Assembly (NCBI GenBank): GCA_030428885.1
Contig: JAUIEJ010000012.1
Location: 62,001 to 126,000 of the forward strand
Reading direction: 5' to 3'
DNA: 64,000 nucleotides
From: Gemmatimonadota bacterium
GTDB taxonomy: Bacteria; Gemmatimonadota; Gemmatimonadetes; Longimicrobiales; Gaopeijiaceae
The notes beneath the pieces are model-generated. The model was not told where the DNA came from. It worked only from the letters and a program-made list of their open reading frames with translations, and ran no database searches. Position numbers and translations under genes: made by a program. Below, one piece after another: positions 36,788-45,602 of the stretch (the stretch's first letter is position 1; each line of letters starts with the position of its first letter).

Positions 36788-38212
36788 ATGCCTCCGCTCC
36801 GCCGCTCTTCCCCCGTCCCCCTTCTCGCCCTGGCCGCCGTCGCCCTGGGCGTCCCCGCTCCCACCCTCGCCCAGGATGCGGACCCCGCCGGCGACTGGAA
36901 CGGGGCCCTCTCGGTGTCCGGGGCCTCGCTCCGCATCGTCTTCCACGTGGTGGCCGGCGAGGACGGCTATTCGGCCACCATGGACTCTCCGGATCAGGGG
37001 GCGCTGGGCATCCCCACGGGATCGGTGGAGATGGCGGGGGACTCCCTGATCATCTCCGTACCGGCCGTGGGAGGCGGCTATCGGGGCCGCATCGACGGCG
37101 ACTCCCTCACGGGCCGCTGGAGCCAGGGCGGGCAGTCTCTCGCCCTGGACCTGGTCCGGGGCGGAGCCGCGGGAGCGCCGCCGGAGCCGGTCCGCCCCCA
37201 GCACCCCGAGCCCCCCTATCCCTACGGCGTGGAGGAGGTGCGCTTCGCCAACCCCGACGCCGGGATCGAACTCGCCGGCACCCTCACCATGCCCCCGGGC
37301 GACGGGCCGTTTCCCGGCGTCGTCCTCGTGAGCGGATCCGGCCCCCAGACCCGGGACGAGGTCGTGGCGGGCCACCGCATCTTCCACGTGCTGGCCGATC
37401 ACCTCACCCGGAACGGGATCGCCGTGCTGCGCTACGACGACCGGGGCGTGGGGGAGAGCGGGGGGGACCTCGCCGCGGCCACCTCCCGGGACTTCGCGTC
37501 GGATGCGGCGGCGGCGGTGGCGTTCCTCCGGACCCGACCCGGGCTGGACGGCCGGGCCCTGGGCGTCGCCGGCCACTCGGAGGGCGGTCTGGTGGCGCCC
37601 ATGGTGGCCGCGGCCGACCCGGAGTTGGCCTTCGTCGTCCTCCTGGCGGGCCCGGGGGTGGACGGCACCGAGATCCTGGTGTCGCAGACGGCGGCCATGC
37701 AGCGGCGGTCGGGGGTGCCTGCGCCGCAGATCGACGCCAACGAGCGGGCCATCCGGGCGGTGGCCGAGATCCTCACCACTCGCCCCCAGGACGTCTGGAC
37801 CGACGAGGTCCGGGCCGCCCTCCTGGAGTCGGTGCCCCCGGGGGCGTCGGCCGAACAGGCCCGGGCCGCCGTGGATCCCCAGGTGGCCTCGTTCGCCAAC
37901 CCCTGGATGGCGTTTTTCGTCGGCTACGATCCCGTGCCCGCCCTGGAGTCCCTCGAGATTCCGGTGCTGGCGTTGAACGGGAGCAACGACCTCCAGGTCC
38001 TGGCCGACGTGAACCTCCCGCCCATGCGGGCGGCGCTGGGCGGACGTCCCGGGGTCACGGTGGAGGAACTGCCCGGGCTGAACCACCTCTTCCAGCCCGC
38101 GGGCACGGGGATGCCCACCGAGTACAGCTCCATCGAGACCACCTTCGATCCCGGGGCTCTGGAGCGCGTGTCGACGTGGATCCTGGAGGTGGGGGCGGCC
38201 GGCGGAGGCTGA
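36788..38212 (+). CDS. Secreted alpha/beta hydrolase (serine aminopeptidase-like)
   Basis: This 474-residue protein starts at ATG 36788 with a signal peptide (residues 1-~29, PTLAQD). An N-terminal beta-rich domain (~110 residues) precedes an alpha/beta-hydrolase domain with VVLVSGSGPQ (oxyanion region), YDDRGVGES, nucleophile GHSEGG, acid region ALNGSNDLQV and catalytic His in LPGLNHLFQ. This fits exported peptidase/esterase-like hydrolases of the S33/DUF group. The adjacent M14 and S46 genes suggest a role in using extracellular peptides. The precise substrate is unknown. Confidence 0.85.
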   Translation: MPPLRRSSPVPLLALAAVALGVPAPTLAQDADPAGDWNGALSVSGASLRIVFHVVAGEDGYSATMDSPDQGALGIPTGSVEMAGDSLIISVPAVGGGYRGRIDGDSLTGRWSQGGQSLALDLVRGGAAGAPPEPVRPQHPEPPYPYGVEEVRFANPDAGIELAGTLTMPPGDGPFPGVVLVSGSGPQTRDEVVAGHRIFHVLADHLTRNGIAVLRYDDRGVGESGGDLAAATSRDFASDAAAAVAFLRTRPGLDGRALGVAGHSEGGLVAPMVAAADPELAFVVLLAGPGVDGTEILVSQTAAMQRRSGVPAPQIDANERAIRAVAEILTTRPQDVWTDEVRAALLESVPPGASAEQARAAVDPQVASFANPWMAFFVGYDPVPALESLEIPVLALNGSNDLQVLADVNLPPMRAALGGRPGVTVEELPGLNHLFQPAGTGMPTEYSSIETTFDPGALERVSTWILEVGAAGGG

Positions 38213-38240
38213 CGACGGACCCCCAGGGCGCCGGCGCGAC

Positions 38241-38246
38241 TATATT
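38241..38246 (+). promoter_or_regulatory. Probable -10 element for the S46 peptidase gene
   Basis: TATATT at 38241-38246 is an isolated AT-rich hexamer in the 100-base gap before the S46 start. No convincing -35 at normal spacing was found, so the match rests on the -10 alone. Confidence 0.4.
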
Positions 38247-38312
38247 GCAGGGACTCTCCCTCTCGCACTGCACCGGTCCACGGCCGGAGTCTCCGGCCCA
38301 GCCCGCCAATCC

Positions 38313-40655
38313 ATGACCGATACGACATCCTCGCCCCGGCGACTCCGCCTGGGGTCCGTTCCGCTGCTGGCCGCCCTCCTCCTCCCCCTTCCCGGGTGCG
38401 CCGCCAACACCATGGCCCCTCCCGGGAGCGCCGGGGCGCCTCCCACGGCCGTGCCCCCGCCGCCCGCCGAGTCCGGAGCACCCCAGGAGCGTCGCGGCCC
38501 CGTCCGTACCGACGAGGAGCCCGGGGGCATGGTCTCCGCCGACATGGGCATGGCCGCCGAGGCGGCGCCCTTCGGCGTGGACCTGGACACGATCCGCGCC
38601 GGGGAGTTCGACCAGGGCCGCATGTGGACCTTCGACGTTCCCCCGGCCGACTACTTCCGCACGACCTACGGCATCGCCGCCGACAGCGCCTGGTTCGCCC
38701 GGGCGCGGCTCGGCGCCCTGCGGATCCCGTCGTGCTCGGCGAGCTTCGTCTCGCCCCACGGGTTGGTCATGACCAACCACCACTGCGCACGGGAGTTCGT
38801 GTCGCAGGTCAGCGAAGAAGGGGAGAATCTCCTGGACGAGGGGTTCTATGCCCGGACCCTGGCCGATGAGCGGGCCGTGGAGGACTTCGAGGCCGACCAG
38901 CTCGTGGCCATCGTCGACGTCACGGCCGAGATGGACGACGCGGTGGGCAACCGCACGGGTCAGGAGCGGGCCGATCGCATCGAAGAGAAGAGCGACGAGA
39001 TCGTGGAGCGGCTTCTCGAAGCCCGGGGCGGCGAGGACGCCGGCTTCAAGGTCGAGGTGGTGTCGCTCTACAACGGCGGCCGCTACTCGGCCTACGTCTT
39101 CCGGACCTACACCGACGTGAAGCTCGTCATGGCGCCGGAGCTCCAGATCGGCTTCTTCGGTGGGGATCCGGACAACTTCACCTTCCCCCGCTACAACCTC
39201 GATTTCTCGTTCTTCCGGATCTACGACGACGAGGGGCAGCCCCTGAGCACCGAGGAGTACTTCCCGGTGGCCGCCGACGGCGTGGCCGAGGGAGACCCGG
39301 TGTTCATCGTGGGCAACCCGGGGTCCACCTCGCGCCTCCAGACGGTGGCGGAGTTGATCTTCCGGCGAGAGGTCTCGGACCGGGCGGTTCTGGCGTTCCT
39401 CCGGGATCGGGCCGGGGTGCTGGAGGAGTACATCGACGCCTTCCCCGAGGAGGCGGAGGAGTACGACCTCCGCAACGTGCTCTTCGGACTCCTGAACTCG
39501 GACAAGGCCTACAACGGCCAGCTCGAGGGGTTGGCCGACCCGGTGATCCTGGCCCGCCGTCGCGACACGGAGCGGAGCTTCCGGGACGCGATCCAGGCCG
39601 ATCCCCAGTTGGCGGCCCGGTACGGGGGACTCATCGACGAGATGGCCGATCTGCAGGAGACCAAGCGGGCGGCGTCGGAGGGGTTCGGGGCCTTCCTGGC
39701 CCTCACGGTGGGGGACTACGCGTCGCCGACGCTCCATCGGGCGCTCCTGGCGTTCCAGATCGTGAACATGCGTCAGCAGGGAGCGCCGGAAGACGCCACC
39801 GCCGACCTCATGGAGCAGCTCATGGAGGTGGGCGACGTTCCCCAGGTTCTGGACCAGATGCTGGTGGAGGCCCGCATCGGCGACTTCATCGCCGCGTACG
39901 GCGACGACCAACGGTGGATCCTGAACATCCTGGGCGGTCGTACGCCCGAAGGGGCGGCCGCCGTGCTGGTGGAGACCTCGGCCCTGGCCGACTCGGCCCA
40001 GGCCGTGGAGGCGGTGCGCACCGGCACGCTGGACGTGAACGATCCGGCGCTCCGGTTCGTGGGATTCTACGTCCCGGCTTTCGTGCGCTTCCAGCAGGTG
40101 GTGGCCCAGGCCGGCCGGCGGGAAAGCGAGATCGCCGCCCTCCTGGGGCGGGCCCGCTACGAGATCTACGGCACCGACGTGCCCCCCGACGCCACCTTCT
40201 CGCTCCGCATCGCCGACGGGGTGGTGAGCGGGTATCCGTACAACGGGACCCAGGCGCCGTACGCCACCACGTTCTTCGGCATGTACGACCGTCACTACGC
40301 CTTCGCACCGGAGTACGCCGGTGACCCCGAGGACTCGCCCTGGTACCTCCCGGCCCGGTGGGCCACGCCGCCCTCGGGCCTCGATCTGTCCACGCCCGTG
40401 AACTTCGTGTCCACGGTGGACATCATCGGCGGCAACTCCGGATCCCCGGTGCTGAACGCCGATCTTGAGGTGGTGGGGGTGGTGTTCGACGGCAACATCC
40501 AGAGCCTGCCCGGAGACTACATCTTCCTGCCCGAGCTCAACCGTTCGGTGACGGTGGACATCCGGGGCATCCTGGAGGCGCTGGAGAACGTCTACGACAT
40601 GGGCGCGCTGGTGCGGGAACTCACCGACGGTGCCCAGGTGCCCGCCGGCGGCTGA
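38313..40655 (+). CDS. S46-family dipeptidyl-peptidase (DPP7/DPP11-like) lipoprotein
   Basis: This 780-residue protein has a lipoprotein signal (LPLPGCAA, Cys29). The S46 catalytic triad elements are visible: His in VMTNHHCAREF, Asp in GGDPDNFTFPRYNLDF and Ser in IIGGNSGSPVLNA. S46 enzymes remove dipeptides from peptide N-termini in the periplasm or at the surface. A Pro-rich, presumably disordered ~60-residue linker follows the lipidation site. The S1 specificity residue distinguishing DPP7 from DPP11 was not assigned. Confidence 0.94.
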   Translation: MTDTTSSPRRLRLGSVPLLAALLLPLPGCAANTMAPPGSAGAPPTAVPPPPAESGAPQERRGPVRTDEEPGGMVSADMGMAAEAAPFGVDLDTIRAGEFDQGRMWTFDVPPADYFRTTYGIAADSAWFARARLGALRIPSCSASFVSPHGLVMTNHHCAREFVSQVSEEGENLLDEGFYARTLADERAVEDFEADQLVAIVDVTAEMDDAVGNRTGQERADRIEEKSDEIVERLLEARGGEDAGFKVEVVSLYNGGRYSAYVFRTYTDVKLVMAPELQIGFFGGDPDNFTFPRYNLDFSFFRIYDDEGQPLSTEEYFPVAADGVAEGDPVFIVGNPGSTSRLQTVAELIFRREVSDRAVLAFLRDRAGVLEEYIDAFPEEAEEYDLRNVLFGLLNSDKAYNGQLEGLADPVILARRRDTERSFRDAIQADPQLAARYGGLIDEMADLQETKRAASEGFGAFLALTVGDYASPTLHRALLAFQIVNMRQQGAPEDATADLMEQLMEVGDVPQVLDQMLVEARIGDFIAAYGDDQRWILNILGGRTPEGAAAVLVETSALADSAQAVEAVRTGTLDVNDPALRFVGFYVPAFVRFQQVVAQAGRRESEIAALLGRARYEIYGTDVPPDATFSLRIADGVVSGYPYNGTQAPYATTFFGMYDRHYAFAPEYAGDPEDSPWYLPARWATPPSGLDLSTPVNFVSTVDIIGGNSGSPVLNADLEVVGVVFDGNIQSLPGDYIFLPELNRSVTVDIRGILEALENVYDMGALVRELTDGAQVPAGG

Positions 40656-40685
40656 TCATTCCGCCCCGGTGGCGCGCGGGAACGC

Positions 40686-40718
40686 GGGGGGAGGTCGGCG
40701 GATCGCCGGCCTCCCCCC
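40686..40718. terminator. Bidirectional terminator hairpin between convergent genes
   Basis: Perfect arms GGGGGGAGG (40686-40694) and CCTCCCCCC (40710-40718) extend inward by one T-G wobble and four G-C pairs to a 5-base loop, a 14-pair stem. It separates the S46 gene (stop 40655) from the convergent gene ending at 40730. No T-tract is present. Confidence 0.85.
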
Positions 40719-40729
40719 TGGCGTATCCG

Positions 40730-41464
40730 TCACATCCCGCCCGACACCTCCAGATCGCTGAACTGGATCGTGAGGTTGTGGTTCATGCGCACACCGTAGT
40801 TGCCGTCGGTGTGGAGCTGGGCGTTGTCGGCCCGGAAGACCTCGGTGCCGTTGACCAGGAAGACCGTCTCGGCGTCGCCCACCTGGACCGCGAGCTCGTT
40901 CGTGTACATGCCGTTCTCGTCGTCGCCGTTCACGGCGGCGTCTTCGGTCCAGTCGCCGCTGGGCAGCACCCACGACGTGGTGGAGCCGTCCCGGGTCTTC
41001 ACGAGGTAGGTCCCGTCGCCCATGACCATGAAATAGGTATAGGCCTGATCGGGCCCGTCCATGGCCGTGCCCCCGAAGACCAGGCCGGTCCCGTGGGGGT
41101 GCCCCTTGCTGCTCACCTGATGGAAGGTGCCGGAGAGGGTGTAGCTCCCCGATGCCGTCATGTCGTCCTGCCAGAGCACCACGGCGGGGCCGTTGTCGAC
41201 CTGCCAGGTCCCGTCCACCTGGGCCACCAGGACGTCGTCGAAGGGGGCGTCGTCGTCGGTCCGGCCGTTCCAGCCGGCGAGGTCGCCGCCGCCCTCCACC
41301 GTGCGCAGGGCTTCGTCGTCGGTGCCTTCGGTGTCGGACATGTCACCGTCGGCCATCTCGGTCTCGTCGTCGCCGGCGGCGTCCATGTCGGCGTCACCGG
41401 GGCCACAGGCCAGGGGCGCCGCCAGGAACGCGAGGGCGAGCATCCATTTCATCCAGCGGTCCAT
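40730..41464 (-). CDS. Lipoprotein with DUF1080/LamG-like beta-sandwich domain
   Basis: The start ATG 41462-41464 gives 244 residues with a short signal and lipobox (APLACGPG). A ~35-residue Asp/Glu-rich linker is followed by a beta-rich domain. This contains WQVDNGPAVVLW, SYTLSGTFHQVSSKGHPHGTGLVFGG, FVNGTEVFRADNAQ-like loops (VFLVNGTEVFRA) and GNYGVRMNHNLTIQFSDLEV, consistent with a DUF1080 or concanavalin-like fold. DUF1080 members include 3-keto-disaccharide hydrolases, but no catalytic residues are recognised. It is divergently transcribed from the EF-G-like gene. Confidence 0.65.
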   Translation of the reverse strand: MDRWMKWMLALAFLAAPLACGPGDADMDAAGDDETEMADGDMSDTEGTDDEALRTVEGGGDLAGWNGRTDDDAPFDDVLVAQVDGTWQVDNGPAVVLWQDDMTASGSYTLSGTFHQVSSKGHPHGTGLVFGGTAMDGPDQAYTYFMVMGDGTYLVKTRDGSTTSWVLPSGDWTEDAAVNGDDENGMYTNELAVQVGDAETVFLVNGTEVFRADNAQLHTDGNYGVRMNHNLTIQFSDLEVSGGM

Positions 41465-41550
41465 GGGAACCTCGTCGGGAGGGAAAGGGGGTCTGCCAGG
41501 CGCCTCGACCATACCCGCGGTGAGGCCGTGGAGGGAAGGGTTTAGCCTGC

Positions 41551-41580
41551 TTGACCCGTCCCGGCCCGGGCGTCTATTCT
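41551..41580 (+). promoter_or_regulatory. Sigma-70-type promoter of the EF-G-like gene
   Basis: TTGACC (41551-41556) and TATTCT (41575-41580) are separated by 18 bases and lie 73 bases before the ATG of the EF-G-like gene. Each hexamer is a good match to the housekeeping consensus. Confidence 0.7.
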
Positions 41581-41652
41581 GCCTGCCCCCTCCCTCCGAC
41601 GAAGGGCGGCGCGCCGCTCCTTCAGGCACGGTTCAGGCAGGAGATTCGACGC

Positions 41653-43755
41653 ATGGCGTCTGCCAAGGAATACCGCACAGAAGACATCCGCAACGTGGCG
41701 ATCCTCGGGCACGGAGGCTCGGGCAAGACCACGCTGGTCGACGCCCTGGCCTGGGTGACCGGGGTCTCGAAACGACATGGAGACGTAGGTGAGGGACATG
41801 CCCTCACCATGCACACCCCCGAGGAGGCCGCCCACGGCATCTCCATCCAGTTGACGCCGGCGTGGGCCGAATGGGAGGGCACCAAGATCAACCTCCTCGA
41901 CACGCCGGGATACCTGGACTTCACCGGCGAGGCCAAGGCGGCGGTCCGTGTGGCGGACGCCGCCGTCGTCGTCGTGGGAGCGACGTCGGGAGTGGAGGTG
42001 GGAACGGAGAAGGTGTGGGAGTACTGCAAGGAGCGGGGACTGCCCCGGATGATCTTCGTGTCCATGATGGACAAGGAGAACGCCGATTTCACCGCCGTCT
42101 ACCGGGACATCCGGGCCCGCCTCACCGACAAGGTGGTGCCCGTGGAGATTCCCATCGGCGAGGGCGACGACTTCCACGGCATCATCAACCTCTTCTCCGA
42201 GCACGCCCACTTCTACGCCCAGGGGACCAAGACGGGGGAGTACACCCACGACGCGATCCCCGACGAACTGAAGGAGCGCTTCGAGCTGTGGGAGACCGAA
42301 CTCCAGGAGCGCCTGGCCACCATCGACGAGACCTACCTGGAGCACTATCTGGAGGGCGGCCAGCTCTCCCGTGAGGAGGTCCTGGAGGCCATGGCGCGGG
42401 GCATGGCGCGAGGCGAGTTGGTGCCCCTCTTCTGCGGCAGCGGCTCCACCTGCTACGGCACCCGGGCGCTGCTGAAGAAGATGGTGGAGCTCTTTCCCCA
42501 TCCCGGCGAGGCCGGGGGCGAGGTCGGTCGGCGCCCGAATCTGGAGCAGACGGTGGAGCTCCACTGCTCCGACGACGGCCCGCTGGCGGCGCTGGTGTTC
42601 AAGACCACCACCGAGCCCCACGTGGGCGAACTCTCGTTCTTCCGCCTCTTCTCGGGGTCGGTGGCCAACGGTGACGAGGTGGTGAACGCCAGCGACGGCG
42701 CCCCGGAGAAGCTGGGACACCTGGCCATCGCCCTGGGCAAGGAACGGGTCGAGGTGGGACGTCTCCACGCCGGCGACATCGGAGTGGTGGCGAAGCTCAA
42801 GCACACCCACACCAACGACACGCTCTGCTCGAAGGATCTTCCGGTGGCTCTCGACCCCGTGGAGTTTCCCCGGCCCGACATCGCCGTGGCCATCGTGGGG
42901 GAGACCCGCAACGACGAGGACAAGCTCGGCGAGGTGCTGCCCAAGCTCCACGAGGAGGATCCCACCTTCCACGCCGAGTTCGACGCCGAGCTCCACCAGA
43001 CCATCGCCCGGGGTCTCGGAGAACTCCATCTCGACGTCCAGTTGGAACGGCTCCAGCGGAAGTACCACGTCAAGGTCACCACCACCGAACCTCGCATCGC
43101 CTATCGGGAGACCCTCACCGGTGCCGCCGAAGGGCAGGGGCGGTACAAGAAGCAGACCGGGGGGCGGGGTCAGTTCGGGGACTGCTGGATTCGCCTCAAG
43201 CCCCGGGGCCGGGGCGAGGGGTACGAGTTCGTGGACTCCATCAAGGGCGGGGTGATTCCCGGGAAGTTCGTGCCCTCGGTGGACCGGGGGATCCAGGAGG
43301 CGGCGGCCAGGGGGATCGTGGCCGGATACCCCCTGGTGGACTTCACCGCCGAGGTCTACGACGGCTCGTACCACTCGGTGGATTCGTCGGACATCGCCTT
43401 CAAGATCGCCGGCTCCATGGCGTTCCACTCGGTGGCCGAAAAGGCTCGACCGAAGTTGCTGGAGCCCATCATGGAGGTCGAGGTGACCACGCCCGAGGAG
43501 TTCATGGGCGACATCATGGGCGACATGAACCAGCGGCGGGGGCGGGTCATGGGCATGGACTCGGCCGACGGCCGGACCACCATCAAGGCCCGGATCCCCC
43601 AGGCCGAACTCTACAAGTATGCCAACTCCCTTCGCTCCATGACCCAGGGCCGGGCCCACCACACCCGGCGTTTCGTGGGCTACGAGTTCGTGCCCGATCA
43701 GGAGACGCAGAAGATCGTGGCTGCCCGGGAGGCGGAGAACGGCGGCCACGGCTGA
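41653..43755 (+). CDS. EF-G-like translational GTPase (FusA2-type) with divergent G motifs
   Basis: This 700-residue protein has all EF-G domains: the G domain, domain II, and III-V through the C-terminal GRAHHTRRFVGYEFVP. The G motifs deviate from classic EF-G. The P-loop is GHGGSGKT (19-26); the G2 region reads AAHGIS where EF-G has RGIT; G3 is DTPGY (83-87) with Tyr in place of the catalytic His; G4 is SMMD (137-140) instead of NKxD. DTPGY is also seen in FusA2-type paralogs, whose role in translation is unsettled. A different role in ribosome rescue or stress is possible. A housekeeping fusA is expected elsewhere. Confidence 0.9.
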   Translation: MASAKEYRTEDIRNVAILGHGGSGKTTLVDALAWVTGVSKRHGDVGEGHALTMHTPEEAAHGISIQLTPAWAEWEGTKINLLDTPGYLDFTGEAKAAVRVADAAVVVVGATSGVEVGTEKVWEYCKERGLPRMIFVSMMDKENADFTAVYRDIRARLTDKVVPVEIPIGEGDDFHGIINLFSEHAHFYAQGTKTGEYTHDAIPDELKERFELWETELQERLATIDETYLEHYLEGGQLSREEVLEAMARGMARGELVPLFCGSGSTCYGTRALLKKMVELFPHPGEAGGEVGRRPNLEQTVELHCSDDGPLAALVFKTTTEPHVGELSFFRLFSGSVANGDEVVNASDGAPEKLGHLAIALGKERVEVGRLHAGDIGVVAKLKHTHTNDTLCSKDLPVALDPVEFPRPDIAVAIVGETRNDEDKLGEVLPKLHEEDPTFHAEFDAELHQTIARGLGELHLDVQLERLQRKYHVKVTTTEPRIAYRETLTGAAEGQGRYKKQTGGRGQFGDCWIRLKPRGRGEGYEFVDSIKGGVIPGKFVPSVDRGIQEAAARGIVAGYPLVDFTAEVYDGSYHSVDSSDIAFKIAGSMAFHSVAEKARPKLLEPIMEVEVTTPEEFMGDIMGDMNQRRGRVMGMDSADGRTTIKARIPQAELYKYANSLRSMTQGRAHHTRRFVGYEFVPDQETQKIVAAREAENGGHG

Positions 43756-43782
43756 CCCCGCGGGCGATCCGCCCTTGCCTCC

Positions 43783-43832
43783 GGCCCCGGAGTCCCACAT
43801 TCTACTGATGTAGATGTTGGGGTTCCGGGGCC
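43783..43832 (+). other. Long imperfect hairpin between the EF-G-like gene and a lipoprotein gene
   Basis: The outer arms GGCCCCGGA (43783-43791) and TCCGGGGCC (43824-43832) pair perfectly. Inward, CCC (43794-43796) pairs with GGG (43819-43821), ACAT with ATGT, and CTAC (43802-43805) with GTAG (43810-43813), closing on TGAT with small bulges. This gives about 22 pairs in 50 bases, with an AT-rich apex in a G+C-rich region. It may be an attenuator, a terminator or a remnant element. A promoter role for the AT-rich core is an alternative. Confidence 0.65.
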
Positions 43833-43865
43833 ACTCCGTATCCCATGGAGAGGAGGAGCGAGGAG

Positions 43866-44771
43866 ATGCCGGGTGGACTGGTTCGGCGTGGGGTGGGGGT
43901 GGGCATCTTCCTCCTGGCGGCGTGCGGGGGGCCGTCGCCGCCGGCCCCGGGACCCCGACCTGCGCCCGCCCCCGCTCCTTCGAAGCTGACCTGCCCGCTG
44001 CCCGTGCAACGGGGGGACGGTCGGATCGTGCCTCGGCGCATTCGTCTCGTGAACGAAAGTCCCGACACGGTGGACGTCTGGATCGACCGGTGCTTCTGGC
44101 ACACCCGCCTGGCCACCATCCCGCCGGGGCGGACGGTCCAGCCCCGGCTTCCCGAGCGGCTGGTGGCGTTTCCCGAGGGACTCCGTTTCCACGCCAACAC
44201 CCTGAGGACCCAGGTGGAATTCCTGGGCACCTTCACCCTTCCCCTGGACGAGGTCCCGGTACTGGAACTGGTGGTCTCGGACGAGACCACCGCCGATCCG
44301 GCGTCGCTGCAGCAGATGGTGCTGGACGACTCGGTGCGGGTGGGCGGCGGGGCCGTGCTCCAGGGCGAGGACGACACGGGGGGCTACACGGCCCTCTTCG
44401 CCCTCCGGACGTCGTCGATCCTGTCGTGGGCGTGTGGGGAGGGCGGCCGCCGCCACCTGACCCTGAGCGTGCCGGGACGCCTGGAGGGCCCTGAGGTGAC
44501 GGTGCGGGCCCGGATCGACGAGGGGGAGTGGCAGTCCCTGGGGCCCTGGCCGGTCCAGTCCGGGCCCACCGACGCCGTGGTGGCTCCCGACGACCTCGTG
44601 GCCTCGTTCACGGCCCGGGCTCTGGCGGGGCGGGCCCTGGACTTCGTGGTGACCGAGGGGTCGGGGTCGACCCAGGCCCACGCCTTCGACGTGGCGGATC
44701 TGGGCTCCGCCCTGGCCGAGCGGGCGTGTTGGGCCGAACTGGCGGAGCCGGGGCGCCCGGCCCCCGATTGA
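43866..44771 (+). CDS. Lipoprotein of unknown function
   Basis: The start at ATG 43866 is preferred over ATG 43845 because AGGAGGA lies 8 bases upstream. The 301-residue protein has a lipobox (LLAACGG) followed by a Pro-rich stretch. The rest (SKLTCPLPVQRGDGRIVPRRIRLVNESPD and later beta-like segments) shows no catalytic motif. It lies between the long hairpin and yebC. No function is recognised. Confidence 0.6.
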   Translation: MPGGLVRRGVGVGIFLLAACGGPSPPAPGPRPAPAPAPSKLTCPLPVQRGDGRIVPRRIRLVNESPDTVDVWIDRCFWHTRLATIPPGRTVQPRLPERLVAFPEGLRFHANTLRTQVEFLGTFTLPLDEVPVLELVVSDETTADPASLQQMVLDDSVRVGGGAVLQGEDDTGGYTALFALRTSSILSWACGEGGRRHLTLSVPGRLEGPEVTVRARIDEGEWQSLGPWPVQSGPTDAVVAPDDLVASFTARALAGRALDFVVTEGSGSTQAHAFDVADLGSALAERACWAELAEPGRPAPD

Positions 44772-44839
44772 TCCTCCCCCGGGGGGGCGCCTACCTTTGT
44801 CCGTTCACCCTGGCGATTCCCGGCGGCTCCGGAGGATGT

Positions 44840-45583
44840 GTGGCCGGTCATAGCAAATGGTCGAAGATCAAGCGGAAGAAGGCGGCGAACGACGCCAAGC
44901 AGGGCGCCATCTTCACGAAGCTGATCCGTGAGATCACCGTGGCGGCCCGGGAAGGCGGGGGCAATCCGGACTTCAATCCCCGGCTCCGGCTGGCCATCGA
45001 TACGGCGAAGGGCGAGAACATGCCCAACGACAACATCGATCGCGCCATCAAGAAGGGCACGGGTGAACTCGAAGGGGTGAACTACGAGGAGATCACCTAC
45101 GAAGGCTACGGGCCCAACGGCGTGGCTCTCTTCATCGAGACCCTCACCGACAACCCCAACCGGACCGTGGCCGACATCCGCTACGTCCTGGGGCGCCACA
45201 ACGGGTCCCTGGGCACCTCGGGATCGGTGGCGTGGCAGTTCGACCGCAAGGGCATGATCTACGTCGACGCCGGGCGGTACCACGAGGACGCGGTGCTGGA
45301 AGCGGCCCTCATGGCCGGCGCCGAAGACGTGAAGCGCGACGACGACGAGTTCGTCGTCACCACCGAGGTGGCGAGCTTCCACGAGGTCCAGGGCGCCATG
45401 AAGGAGGCCGGCGTGGAGTTCTCCGAGGCCGAACTCACCATGGTGCCCCAGAACACCCTGGCCGTGGCCGGCGAAGACGCCGAGAAGCTCCTCAAGCTCC
45501 TCGACGCCCTGGACGATCTGGACGACATCCAGAAGGTCCACACCAACGCCGACATCGACGACGAGGTCCTGGCCGAGGCATAG
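44840..45583 (+). CDS. yebC: YebC/PmpR-family protein
   Basis: This 247-residue protein starts at GTG 44840 with GGAGG 5 bases upstream. The diagnostic N-terminus AGHSKWSKIKRKKAANDA and later NGSLGTSGSVAWQFDRKG define the YebC/TACO1 family. YebC proteins bind the ribosome or DNA and, in several bacteria, help translation of proline-rich stretches or regulate quorum-linked genes. In many genomes yebC precedes ruvC and ruvA. Here a PadR-ADOP pair on the opposite strand separates them. Confidence 0.95.
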   Translation: MAGHSKWSKIKRKKAANDAKQGAIFTKLIREITVAAREGGGNPDFNPRLRLAIDTAKGENMPNDNIDRAIKKGTGELEGVNYEEITYEGYGPNGVALFIETLTDNPNRTVADIRYVLGRHNGSLGTSGSVAWQFDRKGMIYVDAGRYHEDAVLEAALMAGAEDVKRDDDEFVVTTEVASFHEVQGAMKEAGVEFSEAELTMVPQNTLAVAGEDAEKLLKLLDALDDLDDIQKVHTNADIDDEVLAEA

Positions 45584-45602
45584 GCCGCCGGCCCGGGGCC
45601 CG

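Noticed and set aside
41542-43800. Antisense frame across the EF-G-like gene
   Set aside because: Mirror of a strongly supported translation GTPase; no domain evidence.
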